A stretch of 7,236 nucleotides of DNA, from NCBI GenBank assembly GCA_021816645.1, contig JAKAXF010000030.1, positions 1 through 7,236 of the forward strand, in the 5' to 3' direction. Every line of letters starts with the position of its first letter. Within the stretch, counting starts at the first letter, position 1. Below, in pieces: positions 1-5,227 of this stretch. Made by a program: the position numbers and the translations under genes. Under the pieces are notes generated by a model. It saw only the letters and a list, made by a program, of their open reading frames with translations, was not told the DNA's origin and did not search any database. This DNA is from Microcaldota archaeon. Lineage in GTDB: Archaea > Micrarchaeota > Micrarchaeia > Micrarchaeales > Micrarchaeaceae.

Positions 1-864
1 GTGGGATCGTTCCACACACTTTTCGTAAACAAGGAAGTAATAAAGGAGTACACGATTCAGAACAAGCGCATGCAGAAGTTCCTGATAAGGCACGCGTGGA
101 GCTACGCGAGATTCTTCTACGGAAGGTGCAACGCCGTAATAGCTCCGAGCAGGGCGATAAAGAAGATGCTGGAGAAGCACGGGATAAAGAACGTATACGT
201 AGTCCCTAACGGAATAGATCTGGATAGGTTCAATTACAAAAAAGTAAGCGGTGCGGCGCTTAGGGCGAAGCTCCTCAGGAATAAGAAGGACAGGCTCGTG
301 CTCTACGTGGGTAGGATGAGCAAGGAGAAAAATATAGAGGTGCTGCTAAAAGCCGCACGCAGGCTCAGCAACGAGAAGGTGGAGTTTGTACTGGGTGGTA
401 GCGGACCTGCGTTGGATCACTACAAATCTCTCGCACGCGAACTTGGGGTAGACGATAAGGTTTCGTTCGTCGGGTTCATTCCAGATAGAAAACTCCCGGA
501 ATACTACGCAGCGAGCGATCTGCTATGCCTTCCATCGACTTTCGAGACCCAGGGTATAGTCGCGCTGGAGTCCATGGCCATGAACAGGCCGGTTGTCGGT
601 GCCAACTACCTGGCGCTCAAGGAGATAATAATCAACGGAAAGAACGGGGAGAAGTTCTCTCCACACAACGATGCGAGTTGTGCAAGAAAAATAGAAAAGG
701 TTATAAATCATTTGGATGCATATAGAGGAATGAGGCGAACCGCAGAAGAGTATTCCGATACGCTCTCGACCGAGAAGCTGCTCAATGTTTATAAATCTAT
801 ACAGAACAGTACAAGCAGCAATCACAATAGCGATCACAAAAGATACAATAATTTGTATTTGTAA
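1..864 (+). CDS. GT4 family glycosyltransferase, 5'-truncated by window edge
   Basis: This is a retaining glycosyltransferase of the GT-B fold that moves a sugar from a nucleotide-sugar donor to a lipid, glycan or small-molecule acceptor on the cytoplasmic side. The 287 visible residues start at a SFHT motif (about residues 3-6), which in GT4 enzymes lies near the middle of the N-terminal Rossmann domain. Roughly 90-100 residues are therefore missing upstream, and the GTG at base 1 is probably an internal Val codon. Next come APS (48-50), the linker VVPNGID (67-73), the donor-site VGRMSKEKN (103-111, with R105 and K110), GGSGP (132-136) and the EX7E signature (E182 to E190, in FETQGIVALE). 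Residues after about 268 are a polar Ser/Asn/His tail unlike the fold and are probably disordered. The stop is TAA at 862-864. The family call is firm. The substrate is unknown; diacylglycerol glucosyltransferases and PimB-like mannosyltransferases share this motif layout. Confidence 0.88.
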   Translation: MGSFHTLFVNKEVIKEYTIQNKRMQKFLIRHAWSYARFFYGRCNAVIAPSRAIKKMLEKHGIKNVYVVPNGIDLDRFNYKKVSGAALRAKLLRNKKDRLVLYVGRMSKEKNIEVLLKAARRLSNEKVEFVLGGSGPALDHYKSLARELGVDDKVSFVGFIPDRKLPEYYAASDLLCLPSTFETQGIVALESMAMNRPVVGANYLALKEIIINGKNGEKFSPHNDASCARKIEKVINHLDAYRGMRRTAEEYSDTLSTEKLLNVYKSIQNSTSSNHNSDHKRYNNLYL

Positions 865-889
865 CCCTATTTATGCATTATATCCCAAC

Positions 890-1083
890 ATGGCGATTCA
901 CTGGAAGAGAAGGGGCAAAAGGAAGAGAAATCAACGATTAAAGAACAGGCGCCCAAAGCAAAGGCAGATGGCGGAGCGCGTCCGGAAAATGGAAGCAGCA
1001 ACGCACAGGGTGCGAAGCCGTTCAAGACACTCAACGAGCTTATAGAGGAGTCCAACAATCCGGAATCAAAGGCGCTCAAGAAA
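890..1083 (+). other. Probable N-terminal coding extension of the coiled-coil gene (no usable start in frame)
   Basis: The frame used by the downstream coiled-coil gene stays open from the GT4 stop (862-864) through to 1623. From about base 892 it reads like protein: a Glu/Lys/Gln-rich then Ala/Gly/Asn-rich linker, followed by KPFKTLNELIEESNNPESKA leading straight into the coiled coil. No ATG, GTG or TTG occurs in that frame before GTG 1084. An ATG at 890-892 is one frame off. Supplying one base after ATGGC would turn it into M-A-D-S-L-E-E-K and join the open frame. A rare ATT start at 877 is the alternative. Whether this is a sequencing indel, a real frameshift or a non-standard start cannot be settled here. 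Confidence 0.6.
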
Positions 1084-1623
1084 GTGATAGACGACATCAG
1101 GGGAGAAAGAAGGAACATGATAAAGGAGTTCAAGTCGGCGGAGCGCTCGCTGAGCTACAAGGAAGAGGAATACCAAGCGCTTACGAAGCTGCTCGAGCCG
1201 CACAGGGATGAGATAGAGAAGAACAGGAAGGAGATAGGCAGGCTGAAGTATCTGAAGAGAAAGTACGAGTTCGCGATAGACACCGAAGCGTCATCGCTCG
1301 ACAGGGAAAAGACGCTTATAAGGAAGATAAAGGAACTCGACGTACAGCTGAACGAGGCGCTCAGGTACGCCAGGCTCGACAGGAAGGTAGCAAACATAAA
1401 GAGCGACATAGAACAGTACAAGATAAGAGTGGCCGACACGGCAAAGAAGATACGTGATTACGACGCCAAACTCGATGAGTCGTACGCCAAGCTGCGTGAC
1501 ATGCTGAACATAAAGAAGGAGAAGAGGCCAAAGGGAGAGAAGAGGGAGAGACAGCCGCCAAAGCCGTTGCCCGAGATAAACATGGAAGACATCGCGGTGA
1601 TAAAGCGGAAGGGCAGCGCCTAA
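1084..1623 (+). CDS. Coiled-coil protein, archaeal COG1340-like; start uncertain
   Basis: The stretch from GTG 1084 gives 179 residues, nearly all charged alpha-helix with heptad-like spacing. It has two long helical arms (about residues 10-75 and 84-146) and a Lys/Arg/Pro-rich tail (about 145-165). The segment around residues 55-90, YEFAIDTEASSLDREKTLIRK in approximate outline, has the short break followed by an E-K-x-L-(I/V)-x-K-I-K-E-L pattern. That pattern resembles an uncharacterised archaeal coiled-coil family (COG1340 type), but I rely on memory of the pattern, not a search. The function is unknown. GTG 1084 is only the first conventional start codon; coding character continues upstream, so the true protein is probably about 240 residues. 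There is no Shine-Dalgarno-like sequence before 1084. It lies 26 bases or more after the GT4 gene on the same strand. Confidence 0.75.
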   Translation: MIDDIRGERRNMIKEFKSAERSLSYKEEEYQALTKLLEPHRDEIEKNRKEIGRLKYLKRKYEFAIDTEASSLDREKTLIRKIKELDVQLNEALRYARLDRKVANIKSDIEQYKIRVADTAKKIRDYDAKLDESYAKLRDMLNIKKEKRPKGEKRERQPPKPLPEINMEDIAVIKRKGSA

Positions 1624-1710
1624 TTCCGGATACCCGCTGTTCCTGTAAAAGCCTTCCAAATATACGTCTAATAAAATAAAAATTACAGAAAACAATACCT
1701 CAAAAACAAT

Positions 1711-1727
1711 AAAAATTATAATTATAA
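1711..1727 (+). promoter_or_regulatory. Candidate TATA-box region for the beta-CASP RNase gene
   Basis: The 117-base gap between the coiled-coil gene and the RNase becomes very AT-rich from about 1655, and AAAAATTATAATTATAA fills 1711-1727. Its centre lies about 22-28 bases before ATG 1741, the usual spacing of an archaeal TATA box to a leaderless or nearly leaderless start. No strong Shine-Dalgarno sequence precedes the ATG, which fits that reading. The whole gap is AT-rich, so the exact box is uncertain. Confidence 0.4.
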
Positions 1728-1740
1728 TGAAAGTGATAAA

Positions 1741-3051
1741 ATGGAAATTTCTTTTTTTGGTGGTGCGGGGGAAGTAGGTAGAAGCTGCATCATGGTGAAA
1801 AGCAGAGAGGCAAAGATTCTGCTCGATGCGGGCATTAAACTCGGAGAGAAAGAGGAGCATCCTCAGATAAGCGCAGAAGAGATCAGGAGTGTAGACGGAG
1901 TATTCATAACGCACGCCCACCTGGACCACTGCGGCTACCTGCCGCACATATACAGCGCCGGTTACAGGGGTGATTTCTACGCCACAAAACCGACCATAGA
2001 GCTGGTGGACGTAATAGTGAACGATTACCTTAAGATCTCCAAGCCAAGCGGAGTAACAAAGGAGGGGCTAAGCGCATTTTCAAAGCACAAGAAGCTGGTG
2101 GACTACGGGAAGGAGTTTAGATTCAAGGACCTTACGATAAAGTTTGTCAACGCGGGCCATATACTCGGAAGCGCCCTAATCAGCGTAAGCGACGGCCGCG
2201 AGACTATACTATACACGGGAGACATAAACCTTGCGAAAACAAAGCTGTTGGAAGGGGCCGACCTCCGTGGTCTCAGGGCCGGAACTCTGATCATGGAGAG
2301 CACGTACGGTGCGAAGGAGGACGTCCTACCCAAGAGGGACGACATCGTGAATAAGTTCATAAACAGCATAAAGGAGACGCTCGTGATGGGCGGCAAGGTC
2401 ATAATACCTACGTTTGCTGTTGGTAGGGGACAGGAAATACTGCTTCTCGTAGATGACTACCTCAACTCGGGCAGGATTCCAAAAGCTCACATATACGTTG
2501 ACGGAATGATAAACAGGGCCATGCGCATACACAGGCACAACGTCATATTCTGCAGGGATGAACTTCAGAAGAGGATACTCATGAGCGACTTTGACCCGTT
2601 CAAGAGCCCGAACTTCTTCCCTGTCGAGAAGAAGGGAGCGAGGAACGGTATAGTAAACGAAGAGGGGAGCAACATAATCGTGACCACGAGCGGCATGCTG
2701 GTGGGCGGGCCCGTGCTCTTCTACCTGTCAAAGCTGGCGAAGAGCTCTGCCAACAAGCTGATACTCGTGGGCTACCAGGCCGAAGGGACGCTCGGCAGGG
2801 AGCTTAAGGACGGCGCCAAGACGGTAACGATCAATCACTCCAAGGTAAAGATAGAGCTGAAGGTCGAGTCATATAAGATGTCTGCTCACGCAGACAGGAC
2901 GCAGCTCGAGTCCCTGCCCGGCAAGATCCAGGGGTTGAAGCGAATCTTCATAGTGCACGGCGAAAGGAGCAAGTCAGAATCCCTTAAGGAAGCGCTTGAA
3001 AACCGTTTCAATGTCGTGGTGCCAAACATAGGCGACAAATTTACTATTTAA
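1741..3051 (+). CDS. Beta-CASP metallo-beta-lactamase ribonuclease, archaeal CPSF2-like (no KH domains)
   Basis: This is a zinc-dependent ribonuclease of the CPSF/RNase J superfamily, acting in cytoplasmic RNA processing or decay. All motifs are present in the 436 residues. The N-terminus FFGGAGEVGRS and D29 form motif 1. HAHLDH (58-63) is the two-zinc motif 2, H140 in NAGHILGSA is motif 3 and D161 in YTGD is motif 4. The beta-CASP part has E186 in MESTYG (motif A), TFAVGRGQE (224-232), SGMLVGGP (317-324), H383 in SAHAD (motif B) and H406 in VHGE (motif C). It starts directly with the lactamase fold, so it lacks the N-terminal KH domains of aCPSF1, and the length suits aCPSF2-type proteins. 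Archaeal RNase J-type exonucleases also lack KH domains and cannot be excluded by eye. ATG 1741 is chosen because it opens the conserved first beta-strand. Nothing in the catalytic set is missing. Confidence 0.93.
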   Translation: MEISFFGGAGEVGRSCIMVKSREAKILLDAGIKLGEKEEHPQISAEEIRSVDGVFITHAHLDHCGYLPHIYSAGYRGDFYATKPTIELVDVIVNDYLKISKPSGVTKEGLSAFSKHKKLVDYGKEFRFKDLTIKFVNAGHILGSALISVSDGRETILYTGDINLAKTKLLEGADLRGLRAGTLIMESTYGAKEDVLPKRDDIVNKFINSIKETLVMGGKVIIPTFAVGRGQEILLLVDDYLNSGRIPKAHIYVDGMINRAMRIHRHNVIFCRDELQKRILMSDFDPFKSPNFFPVEKKGARNGIVNEEGSNIIVTTSGMLVGGPVLFYLSKLAKSSANKLILVGYQAEGTLGRELKDGAKTVTINHSKVKIELKVESYKMSAHADRTQLESLPGKIQGLKRIFIVHGERSKSESLKEALENRFNVVVPNIGDKFTI

Positions 3052-3106
3052 AGCTTCCTCTACGGTTAGACAGTTGGGTATAGGCTCAGTGATACAGCCA
3101 ACGCAG

Positions 3107-3122
3107 CGAAAGTAATAAATAA
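3107..3122 (+). promoter_or_regulatory. Candidate BRE/TATA element upstream of the small basic protein
   Basis: CGAAAG followed by TAATAAATAA (3113-3122) looks like an archaeal BRE plus TATA box in otherwise GC-richer sequence. The usual spacing puts the transcript start near 3140-3145, leaving a leader of about 20 bases that keeps the Shine-Dalgarno sequence at 3151-3156. This was judged by eye only. Confidence 0.4.
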
Positions 3123-3126
3123 GGAT

Positions 3127-3160
3127 GGGGCGCAAGTAAATACCTTTAGAGAGGTGCCCC
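3127..3160 (+). other. Inverted repeat enclosing the Shine-Dalgarno of the small basic protein
   Basis: GGGGCGC (3127-3133) can pair over 7 bp, with one G-U, with GTGCCCC (3154-3160). That would bury the last three bases of the GAGGTG Shine-Dalgarno sequence and end two bases before the start codon. A smaller alternative pairs ACCT (3142-3145) with AGGT (3152-3155) and also covers the Shine-Dalgarno. The larger hairpin exists in RNA only if transcription starts before 3127, for example by read-through from the RNase gene. Confidence 0.35.
3151..3156 (+). promoter_or_regulatory. Shine-Dalgarno sequence that decides the start at 3163
   Basis: GAGGTG at 3151-3156 matches the archaeal 16S 3' end consensus (GGAGGTGA) and sits six bases before ATG 3163. 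The in-frame GTG at 3154 lies inside this motif, so it is part of the ribosome-binding site rather than the start codon. Confidence 0.65.
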
Positions 3161-3162
3161 AA

Positions 3163-3528
3163 ATGCCGAAGAACAAGAAGGACAGCGAGAAGATAAAGCG
3201 CGAGCTGGCGGCAATGAGGGAAATGATGGCTCTCAACAAGATTGTCATGAAGGACGACCTCGAGGGCGTTTTCGTTTCTAATCCTGCAAGGGAGTCCGAG
3301 ACGGTGAGCGACGAGGTGGCGGATAAGATACTTAAGAACCTGGAGCAAAGCGACAAGAAGAACGAGGCAAGTGCGCAGAGCATAATTAACAAGTTTGCGG
3401 CCGGAGGCGGTGAACCCGCAGATCATACCAACGCACCGACTGGATCCGGGAAGAGTCGAAGGCGCACTAATCGTTCTAAGAAGTCTCGCAGAACACTGAA
3501 AGTAAAGGTTAAAAAGGCGAGGAGGTAA
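3163..3528 (+). CDS. Small basic-tailed hypothetical protein
   Basis: The protein has 121 residues and I do not recognise its family. Three parts are visible. The first is a Lys/Glu-rich predicted helix with many methionines (about 6-30). The second is a mixed middle segment with a DDLEGVFV strand-like stretch (31-38) and helices around 48-63 and 68-79. The third is a Gly/Pro/Ser hinge (80-97) followed by a strongly basic tail of Arg/Lys/Ser/Thr to the end (98-121). Such tails usually bind RNA, rRNA or DNA, so a nucleic-acid or ribosome-associated role is a reasonable guess but only inference. There is no signal peptide or membrane segment. The start is ATG 3163, supported by a well-spaced Shine-Dalgarno. 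The gene ends 16 bases before the tRNA-Ala, so the two may share a transcript. Confidence 0.72.
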   Translation: MPKNKKDSEKIKRELAAMREMMALNKIVMKDDLEGVFVSNPARESETVSDEVADKILKNLEQSDKKNEASAQSIINKFAAGGGEPADHTNAPTGSGKSRRRTNRSKKSRRTLKVKVKKARR

Positions 3529-3544
3529 TATTATTTCTGTTTTT

Positions 3545-3653
3545 GGGCCCATGGCTCAGGAGTAGAGCGTCCGCTTTGCAAGAAGCTTTTTGAAAAATAT
3601 GATCAAAAATCCAAAACAGCGGAAGGTCGCGGGTGCGAGTCCCGCTGGGTCCA
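3545..3653 (+). tRNA. tRNA-Ala (UGC) with a 37-nt intron
   Basis: The spliced product (3545-3580 joined to 3618-3653) is 72 nt and folds fully. The acceptor is GGGCCCA with TGGGTCC (one G-U), discriminator A73 at 3653. The D stem is GCTC/GAGC. The anticodon stem is TCCGC/GCGGA around loop TTTGCAA, with anticodon TGC. The variable loop is AGGTC and the T stem is GCGGG/CCCGC. The 3' CCA is not encoded; CTGG follows. The intron sits at the canonical 37/38 position. The elbow is odd: the T loop is TGCGAGT, with G where T55 is expected, and the 7-base D loop AGGAGTA lacks a normally placed G18-G19 pair. The PPase-like gene starts 11 bases downstream, so tRNA and mRNA may be cut from one precursor. 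Confidence 0.93.
3581..3617 (+). other. Bulge-helix-bulge intron of tRNA-Ala, position 37/38
   Basis: Exon bases TTTG (3575-3578, loop positions 32-35) pair perfectly with intron CAAA (3612-3615), giving the 4-bp central helix. The 3-base bulges are C36-A37-A (cut after 3580) and A-C-A38 (cut after 3617), as expected for the archaeal tRNA-splicing endonuclease. Inside, G-A/T-C pairs continue into TTTTTGA (3587-3593) against TCAAAAA (3603-3609), with a 9-base loop. The intron is AT-rich and too short to encode a protein or a box C/D guide. Confidence 0.88.
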
Positions 3654-3655
3654 CT

Positions 3656-3659
3656 GGTG
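3656..3659 (+). promoter_or_regulatory. Short Shine-Dalgarno candidate and T-run between tRNA and PPase-like gene
   Basis: GGTG (3656-3659) followed by TTTTT (3660-3664) fills the gap between the tRNA end and ATG 3665. GGTG is a partial archaeal Shine-Dalgarno at five-base spacing and supports the start at 3665. The T-run could also act as a weak archaeal terminator for the tRNA. Confidence 0.4.
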
Positions 3660-3664
3660 TTTTT

Positions 3665-4165
3665 ATGAGCAGCATAGACGTATTGATAGAGATGCCCAAA
3701 GGTGAAAGCAGGCGCATACACCTCGGTAGAATGGGTGACGAAGGATGGATAGACCTCGGCCCGGTTAAAAAAATTATTCCCATAAATGATGGGATAATAC
3801 CAATAGCCTACGGTTTTATTATGGGTACAAAAATGAAGGAAAAAGGATCAACTATGGAAGAAGAGTTGGACGCACTTGTTTATTCGAACAAGGCTTTCCA
3901 AATAGGAGAAGTGGTCAGAGCGCGTCCTATTGCATTGCTAACTTTGGAGAATGGCGATGATAAGGTGGTGTGCGTAGACTACAATATCCCAATCATCGGT
4001 TTCAATCAGATTCCAGAAAAAGATTTGATACTGAAGTATTTCGGCTACAAGTCAAAGATAACAAGGATCGGCACTGCTGGAGATGCAGAGAAACTTATCT
4101 CTGTGTATAAAACAGATGATCCCCTCCCGGTGCCCAAAGAAGTAAAGCTAAAAAGAATCGCATAG
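3665..4165 (+). CDS. Diverged family I inorganic pyrophosphatase-like protein
   Basis: The 166 residues line up along their length with soluble family I pyrophosphatase, which hydrolyses PPi with Mg2+. Matches are VLIEMPKG (6-13, like VLVEIPQG), AYGFIMGT (48-55, like NYGFIPGT), EELDALV (66-72, like DPLDVLV), GEVVRARPIALL (81-92), NGDDKVVCV (96-104) and YFGYK (125-129). Relative to E. coli numbering, E20, Y55, D70, D102, K104, Y141 and K142 appear kept (E9, Y49, D69, D98, K100, Y128, K129). D65 is Met64, D67 is Glu66, D97 is probably Glu95, E31 is His, K29 is Arg, and Y51 is Ile. R43 has no clear counterpart. These are metal and phosphate ligands, so activity may be weak, altered or lost. The start is ATG 3665; the longer open frame runs into the tRNA. 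The histidine phosphatase gene follows after 10 bases, probably in one operon. The family call is good; enzymatic function is uncertain. Confidence 0.8.
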   Translation: MSSIDVLIEMPKGESRRIHLGRMGDEGWIDLGPVKKIIPINDGIIPIAYGFIMGTKMKEKGSTMEEELDALVYSNKAFQIGEVVRARPIALLTLENGDDKVVCVDYNIPIIGFNQIPEKDLILKYFGYKSKITRIGTAGDAEKLISVYKTDDPLPVPKEVKLKRIA

Positions 4166-4175
4166 CCTGATTTTT

Positions 4176-4766
4176 ATGAGCGCAATAATTTTTATAAGGC
4201 ACGGCCAGAGCAAGGCTAACGTAACAAATACACTTTCGTCAGATATAGACGGATATCCGCTGACCGATGAAGGAGTGAAGCAGGTAGAGACGCTGGCGAA
4301 AACGATACCCGAAGGCGTGAAGATAGATTTGTTCTACACCAGTCCTATACTGCGTACCATGCAGACTGCCAAAATACTCGAAAAAAAGCTTGGAATGAAA
4401 CCAATCGTAGAAGACAGACTTAGGGAATGGAACATGGGCGGCCTGAACAATATTACCTTTCCATCACAGGCCGACTTAGACGCGGCGATAGTGAATGAAG
4501 TTGATTTTGGATACAAGAATGATATGGAAAAATGGGATAGTCTGCAGGCACGTATGAGGAGTTTCGCACAGAGTACAAATGGAATTACTGTGGCAGTGAC
4601 GCATCAGGGCCCCCTGGTTGCTCTGCTTGGAACTGTAGACGCGAGGTACGCGCATTTCAGCCCCAGTATTAAAATAGGAACGGCAACAGCTACTACAATA
4701 GATTTTGGCAGTATGAAAATACTTGAGGTAGGAAGTGCCAAATTTCCAACCATTTCGCGCGGGTGA
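4176..4766 (+). CDS. Histidine phosphatase (phosphoglycerate mutase-like) family protein
   Basis: This is a phosphohydrolase that works through a phosphohistidine intermediate. The 196 residues begin with IIFIRHGQSKAN, where R8-H9 is the catalytic RHG motif and H9 takes the phosphate. TSPILRTMQTA (55-65) supplies the second phosphate-binding Arg (R60). E84 in LREWNMGGLNN is the likely acid/base, although the usual EG after the G is NN. H143 in VTHQGPL is the second catalytic His. All four core catalytic positions are present, so the enzyme should be active. The branch includes cofactor-dependent mutases, fructose-2,6-bisphosphatase-like enzymes, alpha-ribazole phosphatase and broad phosphatases, and the substrate cannot be read from sequence. 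ATG 4176 immediately precedes the first strand and is preceded by a T-run, as in the gene upstream. The tight pairing with the PPase-like gene suggests a shared phosphate-related job. Confidence 0.87.
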   Translation: MSAIIFIRHGQSKANVTNTLSSDIDGYPLTDEGVKQVETLAKTIPEGVKIDLFYTSPILRTMQTAKILEKKLGMKPIVEDRLREWNMGGLNNITFPSQADLDAAIVNEVDFGYKNDMEKWDSLQARMRSFAQSTNGITVAVTHQGPLVALLGTVDARYAHFSPSIKIGTATATTIDFGSMKILEVGSAKFPTISRG

Positions 4767-4790
4767 TAGTACCTAGCCGTACACAGAAAC

Positions 4791-4816
4791 GATAAAAATA
4801 TTTAAAGAATATAAAA
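4791..4816 (+). promoter_or_regulatory. Candidate promoter (TATA-rich) for NAC
   Basis: The 75-base gap before NAC holds GATAAAAATATTTAAAG (4791-4807) and then GAATATAAAA (4808 onward). ATATTTAAA, centred near 4802, predicts a transcript start near 4827 with a leader of about 15 bases. The second box, near 4812, would predict a nearly leaderless message. This region begins 25 bases after the phosphatase stop, so NAC probably has its own promoter. Confidence 0.5.
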
Positions 4817-4841
4817 TGAAAACAAAACACAAGTTGATGCA

Positions 4842-5213
4842 ATGTTTCCAAACATAGACCCTAGGAAGCTCAAGAGTATGATGGACCAGATGGGGATAAA
4901 GACCACAGACATAGAGGCTACAAAGGTTGTCATATACGGCCCGGATAAAAATATAGTAATCACTGATCCTCAGGTCGTGAGGACTGAGATGCAGGGCCAG
5001 ATCCAGTTCCAGGTTAGCGGGAGTATAGAGGAAAAGGATGCGGAAAAGGTGTCCGAAGCCGCCCACGAAGACGCAACCATCGAAATAACCGATGACGACA
5101 TAGATCTGGTCAAGGAGAAAACCGGGAAAAGCGAGGAAGAAGTTAGAGCCGCCCTAGAGAAATCCAACGGGGATATAGCGCGTGCAATACTAGATCTAGG
5201 AGACAAGGAATAG
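4842..5213 (+). CDS. nac: Nascent polypeptide-associated complex protein, alpha-NAC type
   Basis: Archaeal NAC forms a homodimer that binds the ribosome near the exit tunnel and contacts emerging chains. The 123 residues show the standard archaeal order. There is a short Met-rich N-terminal helix (PRKLKSMMDQMGIK, 7-20). The NAC beta-barrel domain (about 22-62) contains IEATKVVIYGPDKNIVI and the PQVVRTEMQGQIQFQVSG end. An acidic linker follows, then a C-terminal UBA domain (about 83-121, DIDLVKEKTGKSEEEVRAAL and SNGDIARAILDL). Length and domains are as expected, with nothing missing. ATG 4842 is the only in-frame start near the conserved N-terminus; the other nearby ATGs (4816, 4837) are out of frame. 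The gene is convergent with DUF424, with 14 bases between the two stop codons. Confidence 0.96.
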   Translation: MFPNIDPRKLKSMMDQMGIKTTDIEATKVVIYGPDKNIVITDPQVVRTEMQGQIQFQVSGSIEEKDAEKVSEAAHEDATIEITDDDIDLVKEKTGKSEEEVRAALEKSNGDIARAILDLGDKE

Positions 5214-5227
5214 AAAATTATCTCCAT

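Noticed and set aside
785..1045. Plus-strand frame containing ATG 890 and an Arg/Lys-rich peptide
   Set aside because: The Arg/Lys richness is what reading GAA/AAG-type codons one base off would give. The other frame is the protein-like one and joins the coiled coil. Only its ATG may be relevant, through an indel.
1291..1947. Minus-strand open frame of 218 codons
   Set aside because: It lies opposite the coiled-coil gene and the start of the RNase, with no recognisable domain. It is a shadow of the skewed Lys/Glu/Arg codons on the plus strand.
3519..3526. Strong Shine-Dalgarno-like GAGGAGGT
   Set aside because: It encodes the final Arg codons of the small basic protein and no start codon follows before the tRNA gene.
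2974..3552. Minus-strand open frame of 192 codons
   Set aside because: It spans the end of the RNase gene, an intergenic region and the small basic gene, and even enters the tRNA. Composition and lack of motifs mark it as a shadow.
3590..3664. In-frame upstream extension of the PPase-like gene starting inside the tRNA intron
   Set aside because: It would translate the tRNA 3' exon. The family N-terminus (VLIEMPKG) begins just after ATG 3665, which also has a GGTG at good spacing.
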